A DNA stretch of 59,013 nucleotides from an uncultured Bacteroidota bacterium (GTDB lineage Bacteria; Bacteroidota; Bacteroidia; Chitinophagales; Chitinophagaceae), in NCBI GenBank assembly GCA_903874055.1, contig CAIQQR010000111.1:1-59013 (forward strand), written 5' to 3'. Positions 6,894 to 16,418 of the stretch are shown here, in pieces (positions within the stretch are counted from its first letter, which is position 1; every line of letters begins with the position of its first letter). The notes beneath the pieces are model-generated. The model saw nothing but the letters and a program-made list of their open reading frames with translations. It had not been told where the DNA came from and did no database searches. Made by a program: the position numbers and the translations under genes.

Positions 6894-8912
6894 TTAATTG
6901 ATAAAATTCCACCAAATGCCTACTCTAAACCACATCCCTAAACTTGGATAGTTTTGTGAAGTGAAATTGTAGGCCGTCCCCATGGACTTGCTGGTAGGTA
7001 ATAAAGTATTTAAGTTTTCTAATCGAACATAGCCTTTAAAGCGTTTGATCATAAAATTTAAATATGCATTTGCAGTAGGTCTATTTTGTGTAGTAAAGCT
7101 ATTTTGCAAATAAAATTGTCCTGTAAATGGCATGTATGCATCTGCCTGATAGTTGGTATGATATATGACCTCCAAACCTGTTGAAAGATTTAAATTTTTG
7201 TAAAAATTACCCTCAAATGCAAGCCTTTGTCTTGTTACAATAAATGGAATATGTAATGGCGCATTAGGGTCAACCACTTGCATGGTTACTTGATTATACC
7301 AATACCAGTGTTTGCTTATTCCCATTTTATTTTCAACCTGACCTCTTATATAATTCAAGACACTACCATAAACAACTGGCTGAAATCCATTTGAATAATA
7401 TTGAAAATTCTGAATGAGCTGATAGCTTACACTTGCATTCCATCCCGCTGCTTTATTTCCAATGACTCCGTCCAATATAGTTGCATTTTCTTTAGTAATA
7501 GATTTAAGTGCATTGATTGGGAATTGAGTAATGCCTAAAGTATTTACTGAAGGAGTTCTGTTTAAATTTTGAAAAGACAATTGAATATAAGTTCCTGCTT
7601 TTGTTAAGATTCTGGATAAGGAAGCTTGTGCACTAAAATCACCTGAGTGAAACCCATTTAAATAAAGTTTACCGGTAGCTAATAAATCCCAAAGCTGGTT
7701 TCTAGTTTTGTTTTTATATACCCCTAAACCATAAATATCATAATTATTCCAAGCTTCCAGTCCATTAAAATTGGCAGTCATTTGTGCATAACCAGCTCCC
7801 ATTTGCAAAAACTGGTTACTATTCATTTTTTCAGGGAAACTAACTAAGCTAAATTCATTTGAAAATATTTTCCAATTATCTACTATTTTTAAAGTAGCAG
7901 TTGAGTCATATTTTACTCCAAAATATTGTAAGTAATTAGCAGCATTTGGATTCACATCTTGAAAACCAAACTGACTAGTTTGGAATTTTATTTCATTTTG
8001 AAAACGCAGTCTTGGATAAAACAAATGTGTTACAATAGTATCTTTTACAATGGAATCCTTTTGACCAAAATCATAGGTTTGCTTCCATGCAAAAGTATTT
8101 TTATTATAAGTGGTTCCTGTTGCAATGCTTGTATTGAAAGGATTTCGGAAGGAGGCTCCACTTATGCCTAATCTTGTATCCAATTCAAATGGATCATTTA
8201 AAGAAAGGCTATCTAATAATGCTGCATTTTTTAAACCCCCATTTTCAGAGGATGCAGTGGTATTAAATAACATGGTAAAGAAAGACTCGTATCTTTTTCT
8301 CTTGGATTGGAAATGAGCTGTAATGCGCATATTATTCATATTTGCATTTTGATTTTTTACATTCCCCGGAGCATTGCTAAATCTGTATTCAAAAGAAAAA
8401 TTAAGTTGCTGTTGCTTATTTTGTGTATGCTTCACTTCCACCATTTGTTCTCCCTTACCTCCTAACAAATATCCAAATTCAGTATAAGGTCTTGTTGTCT
8501 GGTAAAAAGGGGTTCCTTCTAAAGTATAGTTATAGCCATCGTATGCATGAAAGCCGTCATCCCACCCTATTTGTTTGTTGGTATTAAATAAATAAGATTT
8601 AGTGGCAGTTCCCAAATTTCCTAAATTATAAGACGTATAGGGAATTGGATAATGCACATAAAAATCATTAATGCTTGAATCCAATTTTTGAATATCATTA
8701 TTATTGTACAACTTATAATAAATAGTAATGGAGTCCGCATTCTTGTCTCTTCTTTGCAAAGAGTCTGTTTTCTTTGGCGCCTGTACTCCTCTGCCCGCTT
8801 GACCATAATTTCCGCCACTATTAATCACTTGTAATGGCTGTTGTGCATGAACAATTCCTTGCATTAAAAGCAATAGTATAAAAAGCGAAATATATTTATT
8901 GAAAATGAACAT
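6894..8912 (-). CDS. Putative porin of the Bacteroidota Porin_10 type
   Basis: A large outer membrane barrel, 672 residues from the ATG at 8912. The longer frame begins with TTG at 8930 and would overlap the upstream gene, so the ATG is preferred. A signal peptide (MFIFNKY to VHAQ) is followed by a short Gln/Gly/Lys-rich linker with KKTDSLQRRDK. Many amphipathic strands follow, with aromatic ends and a final strand ending WFRVGIWWNFIN, typical of barrels inserted by the BAM complex. It resembles the putative porin family common in Chitinophagaceae. The gap to the purine nucleoside phosphorylase gene is 10 bp, so the two are probably cotranscribed. The transported solute is unknown; a link to nucleosides is only suggested by the neighbour. 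Confidence 0.75.
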   Translation of the reverse strand: MFIFNKYISLFILLLLMQGIVHAQQPLQVINSGGNYGQAGRGVQAPKKTDSLQRRDKNADSITIYYKLYNNNDIQKLDSSINDFYVHYPIPYTSYNLGNLGTATKSYLFNTNKQIGWDDGFHAYDGYNYTLEGTPFYQTTRPYTEFGYLLGGKGEQMVEVKHTQNKQQQLNFSFEYRFSNAPGNVKNQNANMNNMRITAHFQSKRKRYESFFTMLFNTTASSENGGLKNAALLDSLSLNDPFELDTRLGISGASFRNPFNTSIATGTTYNKNTFAWKQTYDFGQKDSIVKDTIVTHLFYPRLRFQNEIKFQTSQFGFQDVNPNAANYLQYFGVKYDSTATLKIVDNWKIFSNEFSLVSFPEKMNSNQFLQMGAGYAQMTANFNGLEAWNNYDIYGLGVYKNKTRNQLWDLLATGKLYLNGFHSGDFSAQASLSRILTKAGTYIQLSFQNLNRTPSVNTLGITQFPINALKSITKENATILDGVIGNKAAGWNASVSYQLIQNFQYYSNGFQPVVYGSVLNYIRGQVENKMGISKHWYWYNQVTMQVVDPNAPLHIPFIVTRQRLAFEGNFYKNLNLSTGLEVIYHTNYQADAYMPFTGQFYLQNSFTTQNRPTANAYLNFMIKRFKGYVRLENLNTLLPTSKSMGTAYNFTSQNYPSLGMWFRVGIWWNFIN

Positions 8913-8922
8913 GCTTGCTTGG

Positions 8923-9747
8923 TTATGCAATTTCTTTTAGCAACTCACTAAATATTAATGTCAACTTAGGCTCAGCAGCATTGGCAGCCTCTAATACTTC
9001 CTCATGCGTGATTACATTATTATCTTCACGAATTCCTAAATCAGTTACCACACTAATTGCAAATACTTTCATGCCACAATGCACTGCCGCAATATTTTCT
9101 TGCACAGTGCTCATGCCTACAACATCTCCACCAACTGCTTTAATTAATTTATATTCTGCCCTAGTTTCAAAAGTAGGGCCAGTAACCCCCACATAAACCC
9201 CCTCGTGCAATGCAATGCCATTTGCAGCTGCAATGGCTTTTGCTTTTTGGATAAATGATTCAGCATAAGGCTCACTCATGTCTGGGAATCTTGTACCCAA
9301 TGCATCTTCATTTTTACCTAATAAAGGATTTATGGTAAACAAACTAATATGATCTTTTAATATCATTAAATCGCCTACTGCAAAATTTGGATTCACGCCA
9401 CCAGCAGCATTGGATAGTAATAAATTTTCTACCCCTAATAATTTTAAGACACGCACAGGATAAACTACTTGTTGTGGTGTATAACCCTCGTAAAAATGGA
9501 AGCGACCTTCCATTACCCAAACCTTTTTGCCATTTAAAGTACCAAGAATTAAACGGCCTTTATGTCCTTCTACAGTGCTTACAGGAAAATGGGGAATAGC
9601 TGAATATGGAAGTTCAAAATCAACCTCAATTTTAGATGCTAAATTTCCTAGTCCACTGCCCAAAATAATGGCAGTACTCGCCGTTTCACTCACCTTAGAT
9701 TTTATGAAATTTGCAGTCTCTTGCAACTGTGTCATTAATTGAGTCAT
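8923..9747 (-). CDS. punA: Purine nucleoside phosphorylase, class I (PunA type)
   Basis: A cytosolic enzyme that cleaves purine nucleosides with phosphate to free base and ribose-1-phosphate in purine salvage. With the ATG at 9747 it has 274 residues, the usual length of trimeric PunA/PNP. Visible motifs are GSGLGN for phosphate, EGHKGRL, EGRFHFYEGY, SNAAGGVNPNF for the base pocket, GPTFETRAEY, and GMSTVQENIAA for ribose. The longer frame starts with TTG at 9783, which lies upstream of a promoter element TATATTTG (9768-9775); this rules the longer start out. An ATG at 9735 is a second possible start. It is the first gene of an operon with the porin. Confidence 0.92.
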   Translation of the reverse strand: MTQLMTQLQETANFIKSKVSETASTAIILGSGLGNLASKIEVDFELPYSAIPHFPVSTVEGHKGRLILGTLNGKKVWVMEGRFHFYEGYTPQQVVYPVRVLKLLGVENLLLSNAAGGVNPNFAVGDLMILKDHISLFTINPLLGKNEDALGTRFPDMSEPYAESFIQKAKAIAAANGIALHEGVYVGVTGPTFETRAEYKLIKAVGGDVVGMSTVQENIAAVHCGMKVFAISVVTDLGIREDNNVITHEEVLEAANAAEPKLTLIFSELLKEIA

Positions 9748-9767
9748 AAATACCAATAATTTAGACG

Positions 9768-9775
9768 CAAATATA
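9768..9775 (-). promoter_or_regulatory. -7 promoter element of the PNP gene
   Basis: The minus strand reads TATATTTG, a full match to TAnnTTTG, 20 bases before the ATG at 9747. Confidence 0.55.
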
Positions 9776-9804
9776 ACAAGCAAACTGCATTAATTAGGTT
9801 AAAA

Positions 9805-11070
9805 CTATGCCTTTAACTCATGCTCCTTTACCACAGGATCATCTTTCAATACATTATAAGCTACTATGGCACTTAATAGCATTAAAATCGCACCCATTAA
9901 AAAGGCTGCTCCAGGGAAATAAATGCTATGTTTTGGATTTGTGAAATAAGAGAATAAACCTGTCATTAACAAAGGGCCTACGATGGACGTTACACTCATA
10001 ATACTAGTAAGTGAACCTTGTAATTCTCCTTGCTCATTTTTGGGAACATGCACTGAAATGAGTGACTGCAATGCTGGACCTGAAATACCACCTAAGCAAT
10101 AAGGAATTAAAAACACAAACATGACCCAGCCAGCTGACTTATCTATAAAAGAGGAAGTACCAAAAGCAAACAAGAATAATCCAACTGCATACAAAGCAAT
10201 GCCCACATACACACTTTTTTCATTGCCTAGTTTAGGATTGATGAATCTAATTAATACTCCTTGAACTACTCCCACTAATAATCCCACAATAGCTAAAGAA
10301 ATGCCAATCATTCTGGGAGTCCACTTAAACTTTTCAATATTAGCAAAACTCCAATTACTTTGAACAGCATGTGAACCAATGTAAATTAATACCAATGAAA
10401 AAATTAAACCTGACACAGCAGGGTATTTTCTTAAATGCCCCAATGCACCTAATGGATTTGCTCTTTTGATATCAAATGATCTTCGATTTTCCAGAGCCAA
10501 TGATTCAGGCAAAACAAAATATCCATACAATGCATTGACCAATGCCAAACATGCAGCTACAATAAAAGGTAGTCTTGGACTAAGTTCTCCTAAAAATCCA
10601 CCCAGCATTGGGCCAATGATAAATCCCACCCCAAATGCAGCACCAATCATTCCAAAATTTTGTGCTCTATTGCTATCATCACTAATATCCGCCATGTATG
10701 CAGAAGCAGTAGTAAAACTTGCGCCAGTAATACCTGAAATAGTTCTTCCTATAAATAAAAACCAAATGGTGGGTGAGAATGCAAGAAATAAATAATCTAA
10801 CCCAAAACCTAACAATGAAAATAACAACACTGGACGACGACCATATTTATCACTCAAACTTCCAATTAATGGCGAGAATATAAATTGCATGGTGGCATAC
10901 AAAAATGTTAACCAACCAGCATAAATGGAAACCGTACTCATGTCATCGGATCCAATTAAATGTTTAATTAATTGAGGCATTACAGGGATAATAATTCCCA
11001 ATCCAATGACATCAATTAATAAGGTTAGGAAAATAAATCCTACCGCTGCTTTTCTGTTATTTCTTGCCAT
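9805..11070 (-). CDS. MFS efflux transporter, TetA-like
   Basis: A 421-residue inner membrane carrier with about 12 membrane segments. The first helix (VGFIFLTLLIDVIGLGIIIP), the loop 2-3 motif GSLSDKYGRRPVL and the helix 4-5 regions GRTISGITGA and GPMLGG are those of the TetA/class I drug:proton antiporter group (DHA1). The substrate cannot be predicted; tetracycline resistance should not be assumed, since this group is widespread in Bacteroidota with unknown substrates. A TATATTTA element at 11078-11085 lies seven bases before the start. That element sits in the short gap after clpB, so the gene has its own promoter. Confidence 0.85.
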   Translation of the reverse strand: MARNNRKAAVGFIFLTLLIDVIGLGIIIPVMPQLIKHLIGSDDMSTVSIYAGWLTFLYATMQFIFSPLIGSLSDKYGRRPVLLFSLLGFGLDYLFLAFSPTIWFLFIGRTISGITGASFTTASAYMADISDDSNRAQNFGMIGAAFGVGFIIGPMLGGFLGELSPRLPFIVAACLALVNALYGYFVLPESLALENRRSFDIKRANPLGALGHLRKYPAVSGLIFSLVLIYIGSHAVQSNWSFANIEKFKWTPRMIGISLAIVGLLVGVVQGVLIRFINPKLGNEKSVYVGIALYAVGLFLFAFGTSSFIDKSAGWVMFVFLIPYCLGGISGPALQSLISVHVPKNEQGELQGSLTSIMSVTSIVGPLLMTGLFSYFTNPKHSIYFPGAAFLMGAILMLLSAIVAYNVLKDDPVVKEHELKA

Positions 11071-11077
11071 AATGCCG

Positions 11078-11085
11078 TAAATATA
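11078..11085 (-). promoter_or_regulatory. -7 promoter element of the TetA-like gene
   Basis: The minus strand reads TATATTTA, one base from consensus, seven bases before the start at 11070 and within the 23-bp gap after clpB. Confidence 0.4.
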
Positions 11086-11093
11086 GGAAAAAA

Positions 11094-13697
11094 TTACGCT
11101 TCATTCCTAAATACGATCACCCCGTCAAATATGTCAATTAATACCTTCTTAGTTTTATCAATTTCTCCACTTAAAATTTTCTTACTTAACTCGTTGACAA
11201 CCATTTTTTGTATAAGCCTTTTTAAAGGTCTAGCTCCAAATTGCATATCAAACCCTTGTTCTGATAAAAACTCGATTAGATAGTCACTAAACTCAATTTG
11301 CATTCCATTTTCGGCAACCAAATGCTTTAAATTGTTTAATTGAATTTTAACTATTGCTGCCATTTGTTTTTGCAACAAAGGAGAGAACATAATTATCTCA
11401 TCTACCCTATTTAAAAATTCGGGACGTATGGTTTGCTTTAATAAAGCCATTACTTCGGTTTTAGATTGTTCTACCTTGGACTCCAAATTTTTATCCGTTA
11501 CCCCTTCAAATGTTTCTTGAATAATATGACTACCAATATTAGAGGTCATAATGATAATAGTATTCTTAAAGTTGACGGTCCTGCCTTTATTATCCGTCAA
11601 ATGACCATCATCTAACACTTGCAATAATATATTCCAAACATCAGGATGTGCTTTTTCAATTTCATCTAATAACACCACACTATATGGCTTTCTTCTTACC
11701 GCTTCGGTTAATTGACCACCCTCGTCATAACCCACATATCCTGGAGGCGCTCCCACCAATCTTGAAACAGAATGCTTTTCCTGATACTCACTCATATCAA
11801 TGCGGGTCATCATGGAATCGTCATCAAATAAATATTCCGCCAACGCTTTCGCTAGCTCTGTTTTACCTACCCCAGTGGTTCCTAAAAATATAAATGAACC
11901 TATTGGTTTTTTAGGATCCTGTAAGCCTGCCCTACTTCGTCTAATTGCATCTGACACCGCCGAAATGGCTTCTTCCTGACCAATTACACGTTTATGCAAC
12001 TCATCTTCTAATTGCAACAATTTTTCTCTTTCCGATTGCATCATTTTACTCACCGGAATCCCAGTTGCCTTAGCTACATTTTCTGCAATATCTTCCGCAT
12101 CCACTTCTTCCTTCATTAAGCGCTTTTCATTCGCTCCTAATTCATTTAATTCCTTTGTGTACGTCTCTAAAACAGCTTCCTGTTCTTTAACTTTACCATA
12201 TCTAATTTCAGCAACCTTGCCATAGTCACCATTTCGCTCCGCTACCTCGGCTTCCTGTTTTAATTTTTCAATTTCAGATTTTGCTTTTTGAACTTTATCA
12301 ACAATTTCTTTTTCACTAGTCCACTTTGCTTTCAAAGTATCCTGCTGCACCGTTAAATTGCTAATCTCAATATTCAATGCCTTTAATTGATCCGGATTAT
12401 TTTCCCTTTTTATTGCCTCTCTTTCAATTTCTAATTGACGTATTTGACGCATTAAAGTATCCAATTCCTCGGGCATAGAATTCATTTCTAAACGAAGCTT
12501 TGCAGCACTCTCATCAATTAAATCAATCGCTTTGTCTGGTAAAAAACGATCTGTAATATAACGGCTAGATAACTCAACCGCAGCAATAATCGCTTCGTCT
12601 TTAATACGAACATGGTGATGCGTTTCATAACGCTCTTTCAATCCTCTTAAAATAGAAATGGCATCTTCCTTACTTGGTTCATCAATCATCACTTTTTGAA
12701 AACGACGTTCCAAAGCTTTATCCTTTTCGAAAAACTTTTGATACTCTGCCAAAGTTGTTGCACCAATAGCTCTCAATTCACCTCTCGCCAATGCTGGTTT
12801 TAAAATATTTGCCGCATCCATGGCACCTTCGCCTCCACCTGCACCTACTAATGTATGTATCTCATCAATAAATAAAACAACTTCTCCATCACTATCCGCC
12901 ACTTCCTTGACCACTCCTTTTAAACGCTCTTCAAATTCTCCTTTATATTTTGCACCGGCAATTAATTGGCCCATATCCAAAGCGTAAATAATTTTACTCT
13001 TTAAATTATCCGGCACATCCCCATTAACAATACGCATAGCCAAACCTTCGGCGATTGCTGTTTTACCCACACCTGGCTCTCCCACTAAGATTGGATTATT
13101 CTTACTACGACGGGAAAGTATATGTAAGGTTCTTCGAATTTCCTCGTCACGTCCAATCACGGGATCTAATTTTCCTTTATTGGCTAAATCATTTAAGTTC
13201 TTTGCATATTTTGATAAAGATTGAAACTGTGTTTCCTGTGTTGCAGAATGAATAGTGGATCCTTTACGCAATTCCTTTACTGCAGACACCAAACCTTTTT
13301 CAGTAAGTCCTGCATCTTTTAAAATTTTACCACTAGCATCATTCACTTGCAAAATGGCAATTAAAATATGCTCCACCGTTACAAACTCGTCTCCAAATGT
13401 TTTTAATGCCCCATTTGATTTTAACAATACTGCATTCATGTCACGACTCAAATTAGATGCAGGTTCACCTGATTGTTGTTTTGCAAGGGTTTGAATTAAC
13501 TCTTCTGCTTTTTGAAGTATCAATGTTGGATTCACATTGTTCTTCTTTAATAAAAATTCTGTAGAGCTATCCTTGTCCAATAAAATTGCTTTTAATAAAT
13601 GTGCAGTTTCAATGGAAGCATTGCCATTGTTATAAGCCAATTGTTGTGCAGCTTGTATCGCTTCCTGCGCTTTAATGGTATATTGATTTAAATTCAT
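11094..13697 (-). CDS. clpB: ClpB disaggregase (Hsp100 ATPase)
   Basis: An 867-residue AAA+ chaperone that threads aggregated proteins through its hexameric ring, working with DnaK. The order is complete: the Clp N-domain repeats (1-145), NBD1 with Walker A GEPGVGKT at 206-213 and Walker B LFIDEIH, and the long coiled-coil middle domain (about 400-525) that marks ClpB rather than ClpA or ClpC. NBD2 follows with [21 protein letters not shown] and LLDEIEKAH. No ClpP-binding IGF/L loop was noticed. No ordinary TAnnTTTG element is seen in the 132-bp divergent region shared with queG. A 31-bp dyad lies there instead, compatible with heat-shock control. Confidence 0.97.
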   Translation of the reverse strand: MNLNQYTIKAQEAIQAAQQLAYNNGNASIETAHLLKAILLDKDSSTEFLLKKNNVNPTLILQKAEELIQTLAKQQSGEPASNLSRDMNAVLLKSNGALKTFGDEFVTVEHILIAILQVNDASGKILKDAGLTEKGLVSAVKELRKGSTIHSATQETQFQSLSKYAKNLNDLANKGKLDPVIGRDEEIRRTLHILSRRSKNNPILVGEPGVGKTAIAEGLAMRIVNGDVPDNLKSKIIYALDMGQLIAGAKYKGEFEERLKGVVKEVADSDGEVVLFIDEIHTLVGAGGGEGAMDAANILKPALARGELRAIGATTLAEYQKFFEKDKALERRFQKVMIDEPSKEDAISILRGLKERYETHHHVRIKDEAIIAAVELSSRYITDRFLPDKAIDLIDESAAKLRLEMNSMPEELDTLMRQIRQLEIEREAIKRENNPDQLKALNIEISNLTVQQDTLKAKWTSEKEIVDKVQKAKSEIEKLKQEAEVAERNGDYGKVAEIRYGKVKEQEAVLETYTKELNELGANEKRLMKEEVDAEDIAENVAKATGIPVSKMMQSEREKLLQLEDELHKRVIGQEEAISAVSDAIRRSRAGLQDPKKPIGSFIFLGTTGVGKTELAKALAEYLFDDDSMMTRIDMSEYQEKHSVSRLVGAPPGYVGYDEGGQLTEAVRRKPYSVVLLDEIEKAHPDVWNILLQVLDDGHLTDNKGRTVNFKNTIIIMTSNIGSHIIQETFEGVTDKNLESKVEQSKTEVMALLKQTIRPEFLNRVDEIIMFSPLLQKQMAAIVKIQLNNLKHLVAENGMQIEFSDYLIEFLSEQGFDMQFGARPLKRLIQKMVVNELSKKILSGEIDKTKKVLIDIFDGVIVFRNEA

Positions 13698-13745
13698 AGT
13701 ATTTGTTATTTATAGTAAGGTATGCTCAAAACAAACGCCAATCTA

Positions 13746-13776
13746 TGATATAAGTTATATTGTCATATAATTATCA
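13746..13776. promoter_or_regulatory. AT-rich dyad between clpB and queG
   Basis: The centre TTATAT-tgtc-ATATAA is a perfect 6-bp inverted repeat, and the symmetry extends outward as TGATA to TATCA. It lies about 50 bp before the clpB start and could be an operator for a stress regulator. It could also be a chance structure in AT-rich DNA. Confidence 0.35.
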
Positions 13777-13817
13777 TCAAAACGGAATTAAAGTCAGTCC
13801 TATCAAGGTTTTTCTGC

Positions 13818-13825
13818 TATTTTTA
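13818..13825 (+). promoter_or_regulatory. queG: -7 promoter element of queG
   Basis: TATTTTTA, one base from TAnnTTTG, is followed by exactly four bases (CAGC) and the GTG start codon at 13830. Confidence 0.4.
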
Positions 13826-13829
13826 CAGC

Positions 13830-14771
13830 GTGAACGAATTTTCAAACACTACATTTATAAAGGAACTCGCCCAGCAAATGGGATTTGATTACTGTGGCAT
13901 TGCCAAGGCAAAAGAATTGACCGAGGATGCTAGGCGATTAGAACAATGGCTTGAAAAAGGATATCATGGGGAAATGGCTTATATGGAAAACCATTTTGAT
14001 TTAAGAACCGATCCTCGAAAATTAGTGCCTGGCGCAAAATCAGTGATTACTTTTTTAAAAAATTATTACCCTGATAGCGATGCAATTGCTTTAGGAAATT
14101 TACAGGACACGAAGATTGCAAAATACGCTTATGGTGAAGACTACCATGAAGTAATCAGACAACAATTATTTGAATTTTTAGACACTATGCGTGCCATGAT
14201 TGGCCCAATTGAAGGAAGAGGATTTGTGGACTCTGCGCCTGTACTTGAAAGGTCTTGGGCACAATTATCAGGAGCAGGATGGATTGGGAAAAATGGAAAT
14301 TTAATCCGACACAAAGCAGGTTCCTTCTTTTTTATTGCCACTTTAATTATTGATTTAGAATTAATATATGATGATCCATTGCCTAAAGATTATTGTGGAG
14401 GTTGTACTAAATGTATTGAAGCTTGTCCAACGCAAGCAATTTTACCCGACAAAACAATTGAAGCAAAGCATTGCATCAGTTACTTCACCATTGAATTAAA
14501 AAAAGAAATGATTGAAACGGATAAGCAATTTAATGATTGGGCTTTTGGATGTGATATTTGTCAAGATGTTTGCCCTTGGAATAAATTTAGCCAAGCACAT
14601 CATGAAAAACATTTTAAACCATTGAACGGCTTATTACAAATGCAAAGCGAGGATTGGTTGCAAATAGAAGAGACTACATTTAAAGCGAGATTTAAAAAAT
14701 CACCTTTGCTTAGATCTAAACTTAAAGGGATTCAAAGAAATATTGAATTTTTAAAACAGCAGAAAAAGTAA
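13830..14771 (+). CDS. queG: Epoxyqueuosine reductase QueG
   Basis: A 313-residue cobalamin- and Fe-S-dependent enzyme that reduces epoxyqueuosine to queuosine in the wobble position of tRNAs with GUN anticodons. The ferredoxin-like clusters are clear: CGGCTKCIEACP (Cys189, 192, 195, 199) and CDICQDVCPW (Cys241, 244, 248). The catalytic aspartate is in FVDSAP (about residue 134), and RSWAQLSGAGWIGKN is typical of the family. The protein is shorter than the E. coli and Bacillus forms and lacks a C-terminal HEAT-like extension. The start is GTG; the next Met is inside the conserved IKELAQQMGFDYCGIA stretch, so GTG is well supported. No other queuosine gene is nearby. Confidence 0.95.
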   Translation: MNEFSNTTFIKELAQQMGFDYCGIAKAKELTEDARRLEQWLEKGYHGEMAYMENHFDLRTDPRKLVPGAKSVITFLKNYYPDSDAIALGNLQDTKIAKYAYGEDYHEVIRQQLFEFLDTMRAMIGPIEGRGFVDSAPVLERSWAQLSGAGWIGKNGNLIRHKAGSFFFIATLIIDLELIYDDPLPKDYCGGCTKCIEACPTQAILPDKTIEAKHCISYFTIELKKEMIETDKQFNDWAFGCDICQDVCPWNKFSQAHHEKHFKPLNGLLQMQSEDWLQIEETTFKARFKKSPLLRSKLKGIQRNIEFLKQQKK

Positions 14772-14811
14772 TAGAGCGAACATTGCAAACCATTGTAAGG
14801 GAGAGGGAATT

Positions 14812-15306
14812 TTATTTGTTATTTTCATCCAACATTACATCACGTAAATTGGCCAATTCCATTTCCATTTTATAGCCTAGCACTTTTTCGTTAAGTAAGG
14901 TTTGAAATTTTTCCCAAGGATACCATTTTACATGTTGTTCAAAAGACCAATGCACAACAAAAATTCCCTTTTGAGTGGGAAACCATTCAAACTTCACAAT
15001 GTAAGGTCTTTGCCCCGTAGCTACCCAGTCATAAGTTACAGAGTTGTCTGTCTTGGTTTTTAATTTGATGGTTTGTGTTCCAATATATAGGGTACTATCT
15101 TTCCAAACTGCTTTATTTTCTTTCCAATCACTCATCCATTTATTCCATTCGTTCAGGTCAGCTGTATAATGTTGTATCTGTTGAGCGGTAGCGCCAACTT
15201 CTAACGCGCGGGATACCATTACCGTACTAGGGAACAAGGCAGATATAGCAGTAACAAGGCTACCTAAAACTAAAAAGCTAATTATGATAAGTCTAATTAA
15301 ACGCAT
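14812..15306 (-). CDS. Membrane-anchored SRPBCC (START-like) domain protein
   Basis: A 164-residue protein with an N-terminal hydrophobic segment (residues 4-25), probably a membrane anchor or uncleaved signal. The rest looks like the SRPBCC/polyketide-cyclase fold: an opening VSRALEVGATAQQIQHYTADLN, the helix NEWNKWMSDW, and the strands ending in VHWSFEQH. Proteins of this fold bind hydrophobic ligands; no ligand can be named. Its ATG directly follows the TAA of the ABC-2 permease gene with no gap, so translation is probably coupled and the two products may work together at the membrane. Confidence 0.7.
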   Translation of the reverse strand: MRLIRLIIISFLVLGSLVTAISALFPSTVMVSRALEVGATAQQIQHYTADLNEWNKWMSDWKENKAVWKDSTLYIGTQTIKLKTKTDNSVTYDWVATGQRPYIVKFEWFPTQKGIFVVHWSFEQHVKWYPWEKFQTLLNEKVLGYKMEMELANLRDVMLDENNK

Positions 15307-16410
15307 TTATTCCCATTTAAAAGTTTTGAAAGCAACCGTATAAACAATGATAATCCAAATAAATAATACCGATATATCTCCCCAAGAATCCAATAAACTA
15401 TTCCCTTCAAATGCTATATCTCGCATCGCATTATTAAAATGAGTCAGCGGCAATATTTTACAAAAAGGCTGCATCCAAGTGGGGAAATTATCAATTGAAA
15501 AAAAAGTGCCCGCTAATAAAAACTGAGGCAATGTAAAAATATTAGCCAAAGGAGGAATAGTACTTTCATTTTTTGCAACACCACTTACAATAAATCCAAA
15601 ACCCATAAATAATACGAGGGCAATAAAGCTAAGAGCCATAATGCTTCCAAAAGTTGCCCAGCCATGAACCAACGTGAAATTAAAGGCAAAATGACCAATG
15701 GCTATAATAATTACGGCAGTCATTAATTGAAATATAACCCTACTTAAAGCTTCCCCTAAAATAATATACAATCTACGAATAGGGGTGGCGTAAAATCTTT
15801 TTAAAACCAATTGCTGTCTTAAATTGAAAAAGACAAATGCAACTCCAAATATTCCAGCACTTAATAATGAAAAACCCATTTGCCCTGGTAATATAAAATC
15901 AATGGTTCTATAAATTCTTCCTGGTACTTGTTGAACTGTATTGTTTACCAATGCAATTGTAGGCGCATTTGGATAAGTCCCCTTATTAATATTTCCAATA
16001 ACCGCATTTAATATTGACTTAACCAATTGTACATTTTGAGGATTGGCTGCTTCTGAACTTCTCAAATTAATGATATAAGGTGCATTGGGATTATTTGACT
16101 TTTGAATATCAATCATGGCCGTAATTCGACCTTTTGATAACTCATTTTTCATTTTAACCGTATCTCCCTTTACAAATTTTAAACCTGGAATTTGCTTAAT
16201 GGCGTTATAAACCACATTATTAGTATCCGCTTTCTGTTCCAACGCAACGGTTACATTGATATTCCCCCCACTACTCATAAACCCAAAAACCAAAATAAAA
16301 ATTAAAGGAAAGGCAATGCTAAACACAATGGCAGATGGGCTTCTTGAAATAGAATGCAAGCTGGCTTTAGTGATTGCCAACATTGCTTTTATTTGACTAT
16401 ATGGGCGCAT
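15307..16410 (-). CDS. ABC-2 type transporter permease
   Basis: A 367-residue inner membrane protein of the ABC-2 (DrrB/YhhJ-like) permease group. One membrane helix near the N terminus (about 24-46) is followed by an extracytoplasmic domain of about 130 residues, and a block of five membrane helices lies at about 175-360. That block contains the family-like segment NIFTLPQFLLAGTFFSIDNFP. Such permeases need a separate ATPase. None is encoded in this operon, and the only ABC ATPase in the window is a soluble ABC-F protein, so its ATPase must be elsewhere. It lies 8 bp after sppA and abuts the SRPBCC gene. Confidence 0.85.
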   Translation of the reverse strand: MRPYSQIKAMLAITKASLHSISRSPSAIVFSIAFPLIFILVFGFMSSGGNINVTVALEQKADTNNVVYNAIKQIPGLKFVKGDTVKMKNELSKGRITAMIDIQKSNNPNAPYIINLRSSEAANPQNVQLVKSILNAVIGNINKGTYPNAPTIALVNNTVQQVPGRIYRTIDFILPGQMGFSLLSAGIFGVAFVFFNLRQQLVLKRFYATPIRRLYIILGEALSRVIFQLMTAVIIIAIGHFAFNFTLVHGWATFGSIMALSFIALVLFMGFGFIVSGVAKNESTIPPLANIFTLPQFLLAGTFFSIDNFPTWMQPFCKILPLTHFNNAMRDIAFEGNSLLDSWGDISVLFIWIIIVYTVAFKTFKWE

Positions 16411-16418
16411 AAATAAAA

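Noticed and set aside
8912..8930. Longer start for the porin gene
   Set aside because: It uses TTG and overlaps the upstream PNP gene; the ATG at 8912 gives a proper signal peptide.
9805..11070. Tetracycline resistance gene
   Set aside because: The protein has the general DHA1/TetA motifs, but these are shared by many carriers. There is no mobile element or TetR-type regulator, so resistance is not supported.
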